Part shown: positions 46,418-54,405 of the stretch, in pieces
Layout: each line of letters starts with the position of its first letter
Numbering within the stretch: the stretch's first letter is position 1
Assembly (NCBI RefSeq): GCF_026262505.1
Contig: NC_067203.1
Location: 7,192,001-7,256,000 of the forward strand
Reading direction: 5' to 3'
Source of the DNA: Trichomonas vaginalis G3
Taxonomy: Eukaryota; Parabasalia; Trichomonadida; Trichomonadidae
DNA: 64,000 bases
The notes under the pieces: generated by a model
Told to the model about the DNA's origin: nothing
The model's database searches: none
Seen by the model: the letters and a program-made list of their open reading frames with translations, nothing else
Position numbers and translations under genes: made by a program

Positions 46418-47967
46418 GTATAGCTGCATATGCGTATGAAGCTGACAGAGCTAAACGTTTATATTTTGGTCAATACTCTCTCACACTTACTGACAAATAT
46501 ATTGTTATCAGTGATGGAAATACCGAGAAATACATAACATGGAAGGACTATGAAAAGTTTGACCCTATTTTAACTCCATGCACTATGCCATTCATTGTAA
46601 ATGGTGAAGTTGTCATGAAGAACGACACAACAGTATATAAGTCTGTTCATGAAGCATTAGAATATATGTTGAATCATAACCCAAAAAGATTCGATCCAAG
46701 CACTACACCATGTGCAATGCCTTTTATTAAGGACGGTGAAATCGTAAGAGTTCCGGATTCAACGGTTTACACAGCTGTTCAAAACAGTTTACAAAACATT
46801 TTAGCGAATATCTTTAATTCAGAAACTACAGAAATGAAATTACCATATATAACAGATGCTAAAGAAATTAAATCAAAAACGACAACATTATTTACGTCAC
46901 TTAATGATTTAATGACTTATATCATTAATATTCCTGCACCAACTACAGGATTTGATCCAAACTCGACGGTTTGCAGTGTACCTTTCATAAAGTCGCAAAG
47001 CGACCAGGGCGAAGCCCATGACAGTTCATTAATTGCTTTAAGGGATTCGACAGTAAATGAATCATTAAAGGCGTCATTAATGAAAATCATTGATTTTAAC
47101 TCATTCATGAATACATATAATTCATTCATTAATGTTTCATATGCTTCTAAAGAAGGTGAGCCAAAAACTATCAATAAAGCGGTGTATGAAATAAAAGCAT
47201 CAACGACGAAATTGAATTCGTTAACTTTTGACGGTGATAGTTTCGTTAATGACATAACATCAGGGAAAACAATTTTAACGAAAGAATATTTAAAATCTCA
47301 TGTTAGTGAGTTCGTTGAAATTGAAAAAGAAGGTGGAATTAAGTTCGATCCACTGAATTTCATTTTCAGCTTAGCGAATGCAGGAATTAATTTTGCTGAA
47401 TGGACAACTATACAGAGTGAAATAAATGCAATATGGACGTTTTTGGGGTCAAAAGCGGGCATGGGTGAGCTTGTAAATGCTGCAAGAACATTAGGTGAAA
47501 CAGGAAATTTTGTAGATGGTTTTAAAAGACTTGTTTCAAATGTTTTAACAAACACAAAGAAATTATTTAGATATACCATACATAACGGTCAGATTTTCGA
47601 ACAGGTAGCAACAAACCCTCCGGTTATGGCTGCGTTGATGATGGTTAGAGATATAAAACCACGTAACGACGGGAACGAAGAACATGAACAACAGGATACT
47701 GGTCGGGTTATTCGAGACATTAAAAACGTGTATCCTGAAGTTATTGATTTATTTAGAGGAGTTAATGATTCAATTTCAAAACATTCTATAACCCTCGATG
47801 AAGAGAATAAATTAACAGATTATATATTCGTCATTATTGCAGAATTAATGAAGAGAATAAATGAAAAAGGAATTGGTGATATCATTAATGTCAGCGATGT
47901 AATGATGAAAAGAAATTTTGACTCATTATTTACAAACCGAAAACAGAATATAGTCTTTATGACGTAA
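46414..47967 (+). CDS. Repeat-containing fibre-like Polinton protein
   Basis: 517 residues. The N-terminal part carries three repeats of about 45-60 residues, each opening FDPxxTxCxxPFI and continuing to a DSTV/DTTV helix (starting near residues 49, 93 and 185). A long helical and beta-mixed region follows. It directly precedes the tail-collar-like region, so both may belong to one fibre system, but I do not connect them. The third repeat holds a double-hairpin insert. Function inferred only: virion surface fibre or spike. Confidence 0.5.
   Translation: MSIAAYAYEADRAKRLYFGQYSLTLTDKYIVISDGNTEKYITWKDYEKFDPILTPCTMPFIVNGEVVMKNDTTVYKSVHEALEYMLNHNPKRFDPSTTPCAMPFIKDGEIVRVPDSTVYTAVQNSLQNILANIFNSETTEMKLPYITDAKEIKSKTTTLFTSLNDLMTYIINIPAPTTGFDPNSTVCSVPFIKSQSDQGEAHDSSLIALRDSTVNESLKASLMKIIDFNSFMNTYNSFINVSYASKEGEPKTINKAVYEIKASTTKLNSLTFDGDSFVNDITSGKTILTKEYLKSHVSEFVEIEKEGGIKFDPLNFIFSLANAGINFAEWTTIQSEINAIWTFLGSKAGMGELVNAARTLGETGNFVDGFKRLVSNVLTNTKKLFRYTIHNGQIFEQVATNPPVMAALMMVRDIKPRNDGNEEHEQQDTGRVIRDIKNVYPEVIDLFRGVNDSISKHSITLDEENKLTDYIFVIIAELMKRINEKGIGDIINVSDVMMKRNFDSLFTNRKQNIVFMT
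46992..47017 (+). repeat. GC-rich double-hairpin insert (copy B)
   Basis: GTCGC-AAA-GCGAC, then CA, then GGGC-GAA-GCCC. It encodes SQSDQGEA in the same frame as copy A. It lies right after PFIK in the third repeat, where the second repeat has PFIKDGEIV, which shows that it is an in-frame insertion. Confidence 0.85.
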
Positions 47968-49389
47968 TTACCGAATTAATGAAAAAGATTAATGATAATA
48001 AGAGTTCTGGCGGAAGAGTTGAATTAGAAGTGAATGATATTAATGAGAAATTAGCCGAAAAAGCAAACAAAAATGAGCTTTTAGCTCTGAGTGATAAAGT
48101 CAAGAACCACGTTCATTATATAACTTCAGACGAATAGATTATAACGGACTACCATGGATATTTAACACGAAGTGATGAAGCGAAGACAAAAAATGTTAAT
48201 GAAAGAAGATATAAATACATTCGTGCTAAAGGTTATGACATAAGCTGTACTGTACAGTATGATGTAGCTAAAGCACCAGAAGCATTTGGTTATACGGTGA
48301 AATTTATGCCTCTACTTTCAATGTTAACGGTGTATTAGTTGAACCAAGATTTACTTTGAGAGTTAAGTCAAAAATAACGTTTGAAGATGCTATTAAAAGT
48401 AAAGCTGACAAAGTTGAACTCGAAGCAATGAACAAAGTTTTGAAATCTCATAAACACAGCATCTCCGATATAAATGAACTTCAAGCTACATTAGACAGTA
48501 AAGCTGACAAGAACCATACACATAAATCCTTCACTACTGTTAGAGCAGACGACATAATATTGAACTATACCCTTGGTTCAAGTGCACCATTAGAAAATCC
48601 AAGTACAAGCGTAAAAGATACACTAAACTCCTTAAATAGTAAATGTATGAACATTGAAGGTCATGCCAGAAACTTTGAAACCCATGAACTACCAGCAATG
48701 TTAGACAGTAAAGCTGACAAGAACCATACACATAAATCCTTCACTACTGTTAGAGCAGACGACATAATATTGAACTTTGACCTTGGTTCAAGTGCACCAT
48801 TAGAAAATCCAAGTACAAGCGTAAAAGATACTCTTAACAATTTAGATAAGAGTTGCAGGAATATTGAAGATCATGCCAGAAACTTTGAAGCATATGAACT
48901 ACCAGCAATGTTAGATAAGAAAGCTGACAAAACAGAGCTTCAAACATTAAAGACAGAAATACTTCAAACATTATATCCTATAGGTTCTATTTATACGTCA
49001 ATGAACTCAATAAATCCAGCAACAGTTCTGGGTTTCGGTACGTGGGAACAGATTGTAGATAAATTCTTATACTGTGCTAGATATTCAAAGCAAACAGGAG
49101 GTTCGAAGAAAATTACTGAAGCAAACCTTCCACCGCACACTCATACAGGAACTACAAACTTTTCTGGCGACCATAGCCACTCATTAAGAGACCACCCATT
49201 ATACAACTCAGAGTATGAAGCTGGCAATGACGTTTTATCTCCATCTTATAACAATGCAGCAAAAAAGACTTTTCGACCAACTAACCAGGAGGAAATCATT
49301 CACATACTTTCACAACAAATCCAACAGGCTCGGGTGCAGATTACATGCCACCATTTGTGACTGTATTTGCATGGTACCGCGTTCAATGA
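47968..49389 (+). pseudogene. Phage tail-fibre/collar-like gene, broken
   Basis: The region has two nearly identical repeats of about 70 residues (LDSKADKNHTHKSFTTVRAD and onward; DNA at 48492-48610 and 48702-48820, 210 bp apart). A module reading LYPIGSIYTSMNSINPATVL, FGTWEQIVDKFLYC, TGGSKKITEANLPPHTHTG and GDHSHS follows. This is the C-terminal signature of bacteriophage tail-fibre/tail-collar and baseplate proteins, with His-rich metal-binding HTHT/HSHS motifs. Such a protein would bind host surfaces. The region is broken in several places, and I give only the overall extent. Confidence 0.75.
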
Positions 49390-49393
49390 ACGC
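49379..49393. other. Perfect dyad at gene end
   Basis: GCGTTCA-A-TGAACGC lies at the end of the tail-collar region and 37 bp before the integrase gene. It might act in 3' end formation, or in binding a regulator. Confidence 0.4.
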
Positions 49394-49429
49394 GCTTGAG
49401 CCTTGAATAAAATCTTTAACTTTACATAA

Positions 49430-50515
49430 ATGAGCTTGAAAGAAGTATTCGAACAACATCCATGGAGGTCATTTAAGAAGTTCAATGAAGCTGCAAAGAG
49501 TTGGGGATTTACTAACAGAGCTGAAGTGAAAAGGTTCTTTGACAAAAATGTTGTACATCAAACAAAAATAAACCCTTACGACTACTTTTTACCAATTTAC
49601 TCCAACGCTCCTGACGCATACCAATTTGACACTCTCATTCAAAGCAGAAAAGGAGGACATAAACCATTCCTCATCTTCATAAATGTTAACACTCGTAAAG
49701 CATATGCATATCCAATGAAAAATAAAGGAACTCGTGAAGTTTTAAGAGTTTTGCAGACGTTTCGTGCAGAACATAACCCAAGTACTTTAACATCAGACCA
49801 AGACAGTGCATACCTCAGCAATGAAATCACAGAATTTCTCATTAAGCATAACATAACTCACTACACTACTGAAGACCATAACCATAACATACTCGGCATC
49901 ATAAACCGCTTCATAAGAACGCTCAGAGATTTAAACCAAGAGCGAGACTTTACCGAAGAAACAATGAAACATTTTCTCGAAGTATATAATTCCTCAACAC
50001 ATTCTACAACAGGACATACACCAAATTCAATGACACAACAACAAGAAGAAAAGTATATACAAAAGAAACGAAGTCAAACACAAAATATCAGAAATTCAAC
50101 ACAATTTACCCTCATTCCTGGTACAAAAGTTCGTGTAGTTCTTGACGACAAACCGTTGACAAAGAAACGTTTAAGGTTAAGTCGAAATTATTATATCGTA
50201 GACTCTACGCAAGGTAATGGATATCTTATAAAAGCTGCTGACGACTCTATTGCGTTTTATCCTCGTCATAAATTAGTTGAAAGTAGTAATGGCAAACTTG
50301 CTGAAACCATTGACGAAGCAAAGCGAGGAGTGGTTATTGAAATACTTGACTACAACATAAACGATGACACTTATAAAGTAAGATATGAAGGAGGCGTTGA
50401 AGATGTTATACCATCTAAGAACTTGAGAGAGTCGAAGCCAACACATCTGGGTCCATTAGAGCGGGAGTACTGGAAAGACAAAAATATACCAGAAAGAATA
50501 AGAAAATTCTTCTAA
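49430..50515 (+). CDS. Polinton retroviral-type integrase
   Basis: 361 residues starting MSLKEVFEQHPWRSFKKFNE. The catalytic core resembles retroviral and Polinton DDE integrases: DAYQFDTLIQ, a beta-strand FLIFINVNTRKAYAYPM, LTSDQDSAYLS, and HNILGIINRFIRTLRDLN. The C-terminal part (VVIEILDYNINDDTYKVRYEGG...ESKPTHLGPLE) resembles the small beta-barrel/chromo-like domain common in these enzymes. The protein cuts and joins element ends to the target and makes the short duplications seen at both borders. The reading frame looks whole. Confidence 0.85.
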   Translation: MSLKEVFEQHPWRSFKKFNEAAKSWGFTNRAEVKRFFDKNVVHQTKINPYDYFLPIYSNAPDAYQFDTLIQSRKGGHKPFLIFINVNTRKAYAYPMKNKGTREVLRVLQTFRAEHNPSTLTSDQDSAYLSNEITEFLIKHNITHYTTEDHNHNILGIINRFIRTLRDLNQERDFTEETMKHFLEVYNSSTHSTTGHTPNSMTQQQEEKYIQKKRSQTQNIRNSTQFTLIPGTKVRVVLDDKPLTKKRLRLSRNYYIVDSTQGNGYLIKAADDSIAFYPRHKLVESSNGKLAETIDEAKRGVVIEILDYNINDDTYKVRYEGGVEDVIPSKNLRESKPTHLGPLEREYWKDKNIPERIRKFF

Positions 50516-50553
50516 ACTTTTTCATTAGATGTAAATCAGACAAAATATATTTT

Positions 50554-50601
50554 AGGTGAAGAGGTGAGATCTCACCTGTTTTTTCACCTGTTTTTTCACC
50601 C
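50554..50601 (-). repeat. Palindromic GGTGA module, copy 2
   Basis: Core GGTGAGATCTCACC at 50563-50576, then two TTTTTTCACC repeats. It lies 38 bp after the integrase stop and is part of a direct repeat with 50656-50703. Confidence 0.8.
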
Positions 50602-50655
50602 CCGTGAATTTTCATGAATTTTGTGTGTTTTCACAAAAGACCAAAAATAATGTTT

Positions 50656-50703
50656 AGGTGAAGAGGTGAGATCTCACCTGTTTTTTCACCTGTTTTTTCA
50701 CCC
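50656..50703 (-). repeat. Palindromic GGTGA module, copy 3
   Basis: Core at 50665-50678. It is identical to copy 2 including the trailing CCCGTGAATTTTCATGAATTT, at an offset of 102 bp. Confidence 0.8.
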
Positions 50704-50735
50704 CCGTGAATTTTCATGAATTTCCTTAAGACAGA

Positions 50736-50787
50736 AAAAATAAAGTTAGTTTTATTTTTATTTATTTTTTTATTTTGTATAAAAGAT
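50736..50787 (+). promoter_or_regulatory. T-rich leader shared with the KilA-N gene
   Basis: AAAAAATAA followed by a T/A-rich run ending ATTTTGTAT precedes the ATG at 50788. Nearly the same 45 bases precede the KilA-N start (52576-52620), and the first codons are also alike (ATG...TCAACA...ACAACAACA). It may be a shared promoter or an exchanged leader. Confidence 0.55.
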
Positions 50788-51726
50788 ATGATTTCAACAA
50801 TCGGCACAACAACAATTCAAACAACAGCACCAAACTCGTTAGTCATGAATCCAACATCTATGTTAGTAGAGATGAAAAACTTCATTCCTTCTTCATTTAC
50901 TTTCGAAACAGAAATACAAAGAATAAAGCAAGAACTTTTAACAAGTAATTTAGACTGTACCGCACAGGATGAAGAAAATGAAGAATATCTTTATGACATG
51001 CAGGACATTATTGACCATTTACCCAAATTGCCTGAAATCCAACAGCAAAAACTAACTATTCCTGAATTCGACGAAATTGAAGTTAAAGTTACTGATTCAG
51101 TAGAAATAAAGAAGTTCATACGTAAAGTAAATTATGAATTCCTTGGTTTTCATTGCAACCATAAAGTTATGGACAAAGATTGCGACATGGTTTATAAAAA
51201 CATTTCTGACATATATAAATCTGAGGAGTTTAAGACTTACGATAACTTTGTTTCATTAGTTGCAAAATGTGTTTGGGAAATAAGAGATAAAGATAGAAGA
51301 GGCAAAGTATGGAACGAACAAATAAGACCCGCTATGTTTGAGATGAAGAGAGCAATTGACGCTTTAGTTGTTTTAGCTGGTTTTATTTCAATGTATAACG
51401 CAAAAACGATGCCGCAATGTTCAAAATGTAAAGCAGGAATAAGAAAATATAACTACTCAGTCAAAGAGATAGAACGTATGCGAAACGACTATGCAGACTT
51501 AAAGAAAGAAGCAGAAAAGCCAGCAGAAGATAAAATGGACATGTTAGCATTTCTGAACAAAAACTATCCAACAGCAGAAGATTTCCTTCTGTCTGACGTC
51601 AAGAAGAAGTATAAAGAAACCTTCGGTATTGTTAAAACTTTTGACATACTGACAGAAGAAATAGAAGCTACGAAATTGTTTAGGATTTCAAATATACATC
51701 GTACAATTCATGTAAAACGCTTGTGA
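50788..51726 (+). CDS. Polinton accessory protein of unknown function
   Basis: 312 residues from the ATG at 50788 (MISTIGTTTIQTTAPNS); the frame is also open upstream to another ATG at 50716, but the shared leader argues for 50788. The middle is helical with MPQCSKCKAGIRKYNYSVKE, a possible CxxC zinc site. The C-terminal 70 residues (MLAFLNKNYPTAEDFLLSDV, then FRISNIHRTIHVKRL) look like a small helical DNA-binding domain. No family is recognised. Palindromic modules flank it in inverted orientation, as a separate cassette. Looks whole. Confidence 0.6.
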   Translation: MISTIGTTTIQTTAPNSLVMNPTSMLVEMKNFIPSSFTFETEIQRIKQELLTSNLDCTAQDEENEEYLYDMQDIIDHLPKLPEIQQQKLTIPEFDEIEVKVTDSVEIKKFIRKVNYEFLGFHCNHKVMDKDCDMVYKNISDIYKSEEFKTYDNFVSLVAKCVWEIRDKDRRGKVWNEQIRPAMFEMKRAIDALVVLAGFISMYNAKTMPQCSKCKAGIRKYNYSVKEIERMRNDYADLKKEAEKPAEDKMDMLAFLNKNYPTAEDFLLSDVKKKYKETFGIVKTFDILTEEIEATKLFRISNIHRTIHVKRL

Positions 51727-51788
51727 AAAAACAGGTGAAAAAACAGGTGAGATCTCACCAAACAGGTGAGATCTCACCTCTTCACCTC
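51724..51788 (+). repeat. Palindromic GGTGA module, copy 4 (double core)
   Basis: Two GGTGAAAAAACA-type repeats lead into two adjacent cores, GGTGAGATCTCACC at 51746-51759 and 51765-51778, then TCTTCACC. The first repeat overlaps the stop codon of the gene ending at 51726. Confidence 0.82.
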
Positions 51789-51897
51789 AATTATATTTTT
51801 GGTCAAAGCTTCCACGAGAGAAAAGATTCCTCATTCGCTAAGGATTCCAAAAATGAAAAAATCATTGATTTCGGCTGAGAAAAACAGCAAAACCCTT

Positions 51898-51971
51898 CTT
51901 CCACGGGAACAAAGAAATAAAGAAGAAATAAAGAAGAAATAAAGTAAATTTTTTATTTATTCCCGTGGAAG
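51898..51971. other. 12-bp inverted repeat with 50-base A-rich loop
   Basis: CTTCCACGGGAA (51898-51909) and TTCCCGTGGAAG (51960-51971) are perfect reverse complements around an A-rich loop of AAGAAATAA repeats. It lies between the double palindromic module and the tRNA-like sequence. Function unknown. Confidence 0.6.
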
Positions 51972-52037
51972 ATAGAGCACTTTTATGACACTTTTTATTC
52001 ACGACAAACAAGACAAACAAAGAAAATAAGAAAATAC

Positions 52038-52108
52038 GGCGCTGTCGCGGTTCGAACCACAGACCCTAACCCCCATAACACCACCTTAGACCACTGTGCT
52101 ACGTAGCC
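52038..52108 (-). tRNA. tRNA-like sequence, degenerate
   Basis: Read on the minus strand, a 71-base stretch has an RNA polymerase III A box (TAGCACAGTGG, 52091-52101) and B box (GGTTCGAACC, 52049-52058) at exact tRNA spacing. The D-arm is nearly complete, with A14- and GG-type loop bases. The acceptor arm pairs at only four of seven positions, and the T stem and anticodon stem do not close well. I cannot name an amino acid. It is either a decayed tRNA picked up from a host or a pol III-transcribed tRNA-like RNA of the element. Confidence 0.5.
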
Positions 52109-52149
52109 TGTCGACATAAGATTTTATAAATTGCATATTTGACGTAAAT

Positions 52150-52524
52150 TTATTTCCATCTGGCTTCCCACCGCATAAGATATTCATACGTGTTTGTAAG
52201 ACATTCATTAAACTTCTTTTCTATTGCATCTAATCTTGCGTTATTTTTTTCAATAACTTGTCTGTATTCTTCATCATCTCCAGCAGTGTTTGGGTCTTCA
52301 CGTTTAAAATATTCATTGTTAACCAATTTTTTATCTACAAATTTTATTAGTGTTTGATTCACTTCGTTATGATAACGGTCATATTCTTTCAATACGTAAG
52401 TGAAGACAAAATGCGTCGTACCTTCAATCTTAAAGCTTAAAGAACTTTCAACACAGTTTTGAGGGTCTGTCAGTGCGTCAATGAGATAGTATTCGAAGTC
52501 AGTCAATAATCTTTTTAAAGTCAT
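52150..52524 (-). CDS. Small Polinton protein of unknown function
   Basis: 124 residues starting MTLKRLLTDFEYYLIDALTD, mixed at first and helical toward the end (EYRQVIEKNNARLDAIEKKF). It looks whole. Family unknown. It is divergent from the KilA-N gene across about 107 bp. Confidence 0.55.
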   Translation of the reverse strand: MTLKRLLTDFEYYLIDALTDPQNCVESSLSFKIEGTTHFVFTYVLKEYDRYHNEVNQTLIKFVDKKLVNNEYFKREDPNTAGDDEEYRQVIEKNNARLDAIEKKFNECLTNTYEYLMRWEARWK

Positions 52525-52575
52525 TTCATACAGGATAAAATTTAATGTTGTGAAGAAATAGTGTTTATCTCAGAA

Positions 52576-52631
52576 AAAATAACGCTAATTTTATTTTTAT
52601 TTATTTTTTTATTTTGTATGTAAAGACAGTA
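52576..52631 (+). promoter_or_regulatory. T-rich leader of the KilA-N gene
   Basis: The second copy of the leader seen at 50736-50787: AAAAAATAACG, a T/A run and ATTTTGTAT, then a short unique stretch before the ATG at 52632. Confidence 0.55.
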
Positions 52632-53492
52632 ATGTCAACATTAGAGAACACAACAACAGTTATAGTCCATGAAGCCATAAATGAAGAATACGAGTACATA
52701 CAATATAACAAACAGTTACGTCTCATTCGTTCAGTCAAAGATGACATGTACCAAATGCAAAGTATTTTGACAGCATGTTATGCTCCAGATACTAAACTTC
52801 CTAAAGACTGGTTTAGGAACCAAAGCACTATTGAACTATTAAATGAAGCACAGCGAGACATACTTTTTTCTGAAAACAGTGAAGAACAGCGAGTAGGTAA
52901 AAAACCCCAGTCGCCAAAACTCTATGAAAATCGTGAAAAATTGCCAAACGGTTTGAGAGGATATTATGTACATAGACTTCTTGTAAATGCTGTTGCAATG
53001 TGGGCTTCGCCTCGTTATGCTTGGTATGTTTGTAAACTTCTTGACGAAATTCACAGACAAGAACGCGAACAGATGGAAAAGAAACTTCAAGCAAAAGATG
53101 AAGTCATTGAATCCAAAGACAAAAGCATACAGAAAAGAATACCACGTTCAGTACCAAAAGGAAAGGAAAAGAGTTATAAGTATATGATATATACTGAAGA
53201 GATGGAAAATGAAGAAGATAAAGATATGGTTATGTTGCATTTAGTCAGAAGAAACAACAAGAGCTTTTATGACTTAGCTAAGATATATAAATCTGACAGA
53301 AACTGGTTCTATCGTGAAAACTTACCGATTTCAATGACACCGAATGAGCAAATAAAGGAAATTGTCAAAAATACTCTTCCTCAAACACACTATGACATCA
53401 AAGGTTGCACAATACTTACATTCAAAGAAGACTTACCATTGTTAAAGGAAAAAATAACAGAGTATTTCGATAACTTCAAAGAGGAAGAATGA
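52632..53492 (+). CDS. KilA-N domain DNA-binding protein
   Basis: 286 residues from ATG 52632 (MSTLENTTTVIVHEA); the frame upstream opens only at TTG. Residues about 60-140 match the KilA-N fold of large DNA viruses and phages: LPKDWFRNQSTIELLNEAQ, then LPNGLRGYYVHRLLVNAVAM and WASPRYAWYVCKLLDEIHRQ. A charged coiled coil (about 150-175) leads to a C-terminal domain (KYMIYTEEMENEEDKDMVML, later YKSDRNWFYRENL) like those attached to KilA-N in poxvirus- and iridovirus-type proteins. It probably binds DNA or RNA in infected-type cells. The frame looks whole. Confidence 0.8.
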   Translation: MSTLENTTTVIVHEAINEEYEYIQYNKQLRLIRSVKDDMYQMQSILTACYAPDTKLPKDWFRNQSTIELLNEAQRDILFSENSEEQRVGKKPQSPKLYENREKLPNGLRGYYVHRLLVNAVAMWASPRYAWYVCKLLDEIHRQEREQMEKKLQAKDEVIESKDKSIQKRIPRSVPKGKEKSYKYMIYTEEMENEEDKDMVMLHLVRRNNKSFYDLAKIYKSDRNWFYRENLPISMTPNEQIKEIVKNTLPQTHYDIKGCTILTFKEDLPLLKEKITEYFDNFKEEE

Positions 53493-53545
53493 AGTCACGG
53501 CAACATTAACGAAGAAGTCACGACAACATTAACGAAAAGAGAATG

Positions 53546-53592
53546 AGGTGAAAAAAGAGGTGAAAAAACGGGTGAGATCTCACCTCTTCACC
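53546..53592 (+). repeat. Palindromic GGTGA module, copy 5
   Basis: GGTGAAAAAAGA, GGTGAAAAAACG, then the core GGTGAGATCTCACC at 53571-53584 and TCTTCACCTAAA. It lies 53 bp after the KilA-N stop. TAAA at the end matches the trichomonad polyadenylation signal. Confidence 0.8.
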
Positions 53593-53638
53593 TAAAATAT
53601 ATTTTTGTGCTATATTTACACTCATTTACGAAGAAGTC

Positions 53639-53785
53639 ATGAATCCTACGTCAATTATGTTCGACACTGATAACATTAACGATAACATAAACGATAACAT
53701 TAACGTAAACATTAACGATAAAATTTATTTCCTGGACTGTTGTCAAAATGTCATGTTGTCATCATTTTTAAAAGAAGTTAATTAA
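53639..53785 (+). CDS. Possible 48-residue protein with Asn/Asp-Ile repeats
   Basis: ATG 53639 opens MNPTSIMFDTDNINDNINDN and runs to a stop at 53785. The repeat DNA contains three AACGATA motifs, the Myb-recognition element described for trichomonads, so the stretch may be regulatory rather than coding. It lies between convergent genes. Confidence 0.3.
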   Translation: MNPTSIMFDTDNINDNINDNINVNINDKIYFLDCCQNVMLSSFLKEVN

Positions 53786-53842
53786 CCTGGTAGCACATGG
53801 TGACGTGGTGACACTTTCAGTTATTCAAAAATATATTTTTGC

Positions 53843-54316
53843 TTAAATAGCTTCAGGGTCAATTTCTTCAACCATTTCACTTCCTTCGTCAATGTCAATA
53901 GAAGCTTCTTCAACCTTTGGTAAGAATTTCTGTATAACATCTTTGTTCGTTATTGTCTTCAGAGATGAAGGATAATATTTCACATTTGTTTCACCCTTCT
54001 TATATTCTTTCTGTTCGGAAAGATTCATAGCAATACTGAAGAAGTCAATGTTAGAGTTCTTTATGACAGTATAATGAGTATCTTTGACATTCACGAAGAA
54101 ACTCTTTTGTTTCAAAACTACTGCTAACTCTTGTGAAGTATAACGTTTGCGGTCAATGACAATAGCTAATGGTCTGACATACTGACCAAACTTAGATTCT
54201 TTCACAAACTTCTTGTTAAAGATAACATTAACGTTTGCAGCACCATTGAACTCATTCTTGATGGCATTAGCGAGAGCATTGTATGAAAAGAACTTGCAAT
54301 CTTGCATGTGTTTCAT
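53843..54316 (-). CDS. Polinton protein of unknown function
   Basis: 157 residues starting MKHMQDCKFFSYNALANAIK, mixed alpha/beta, with an acidic tail (EEASIDIDEGSEMVEEIDPE). No family recognised. Looks whole. It is divergent from the repeat-containing gene at 54406 across 89 bp. Confidence 0.55.
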   Translation of the reverse strand: MKHMQDCKFFSYNALANAIKNEFNGAANVNVIFNKKFVKESKFGQYVRPLAIVIDRKRYTSQELAVVLKQKSFFVNVKDTHYTVIKNSNIDFFSIAMNLSEQKEYKKGETNVKYYPSSLKTITNKDVIQKFLPKVEEASIDIDEGSEMVEEIDPEAI

Positions 54317-54405
54317 TAAAATAAAAAGTTCGAAATATTTTAAAACTAGCCTTAAAAAATCTAATCTAATTTTTTCAAAAAATATTTTTTTATTTCCTAC
54401 TAAAG

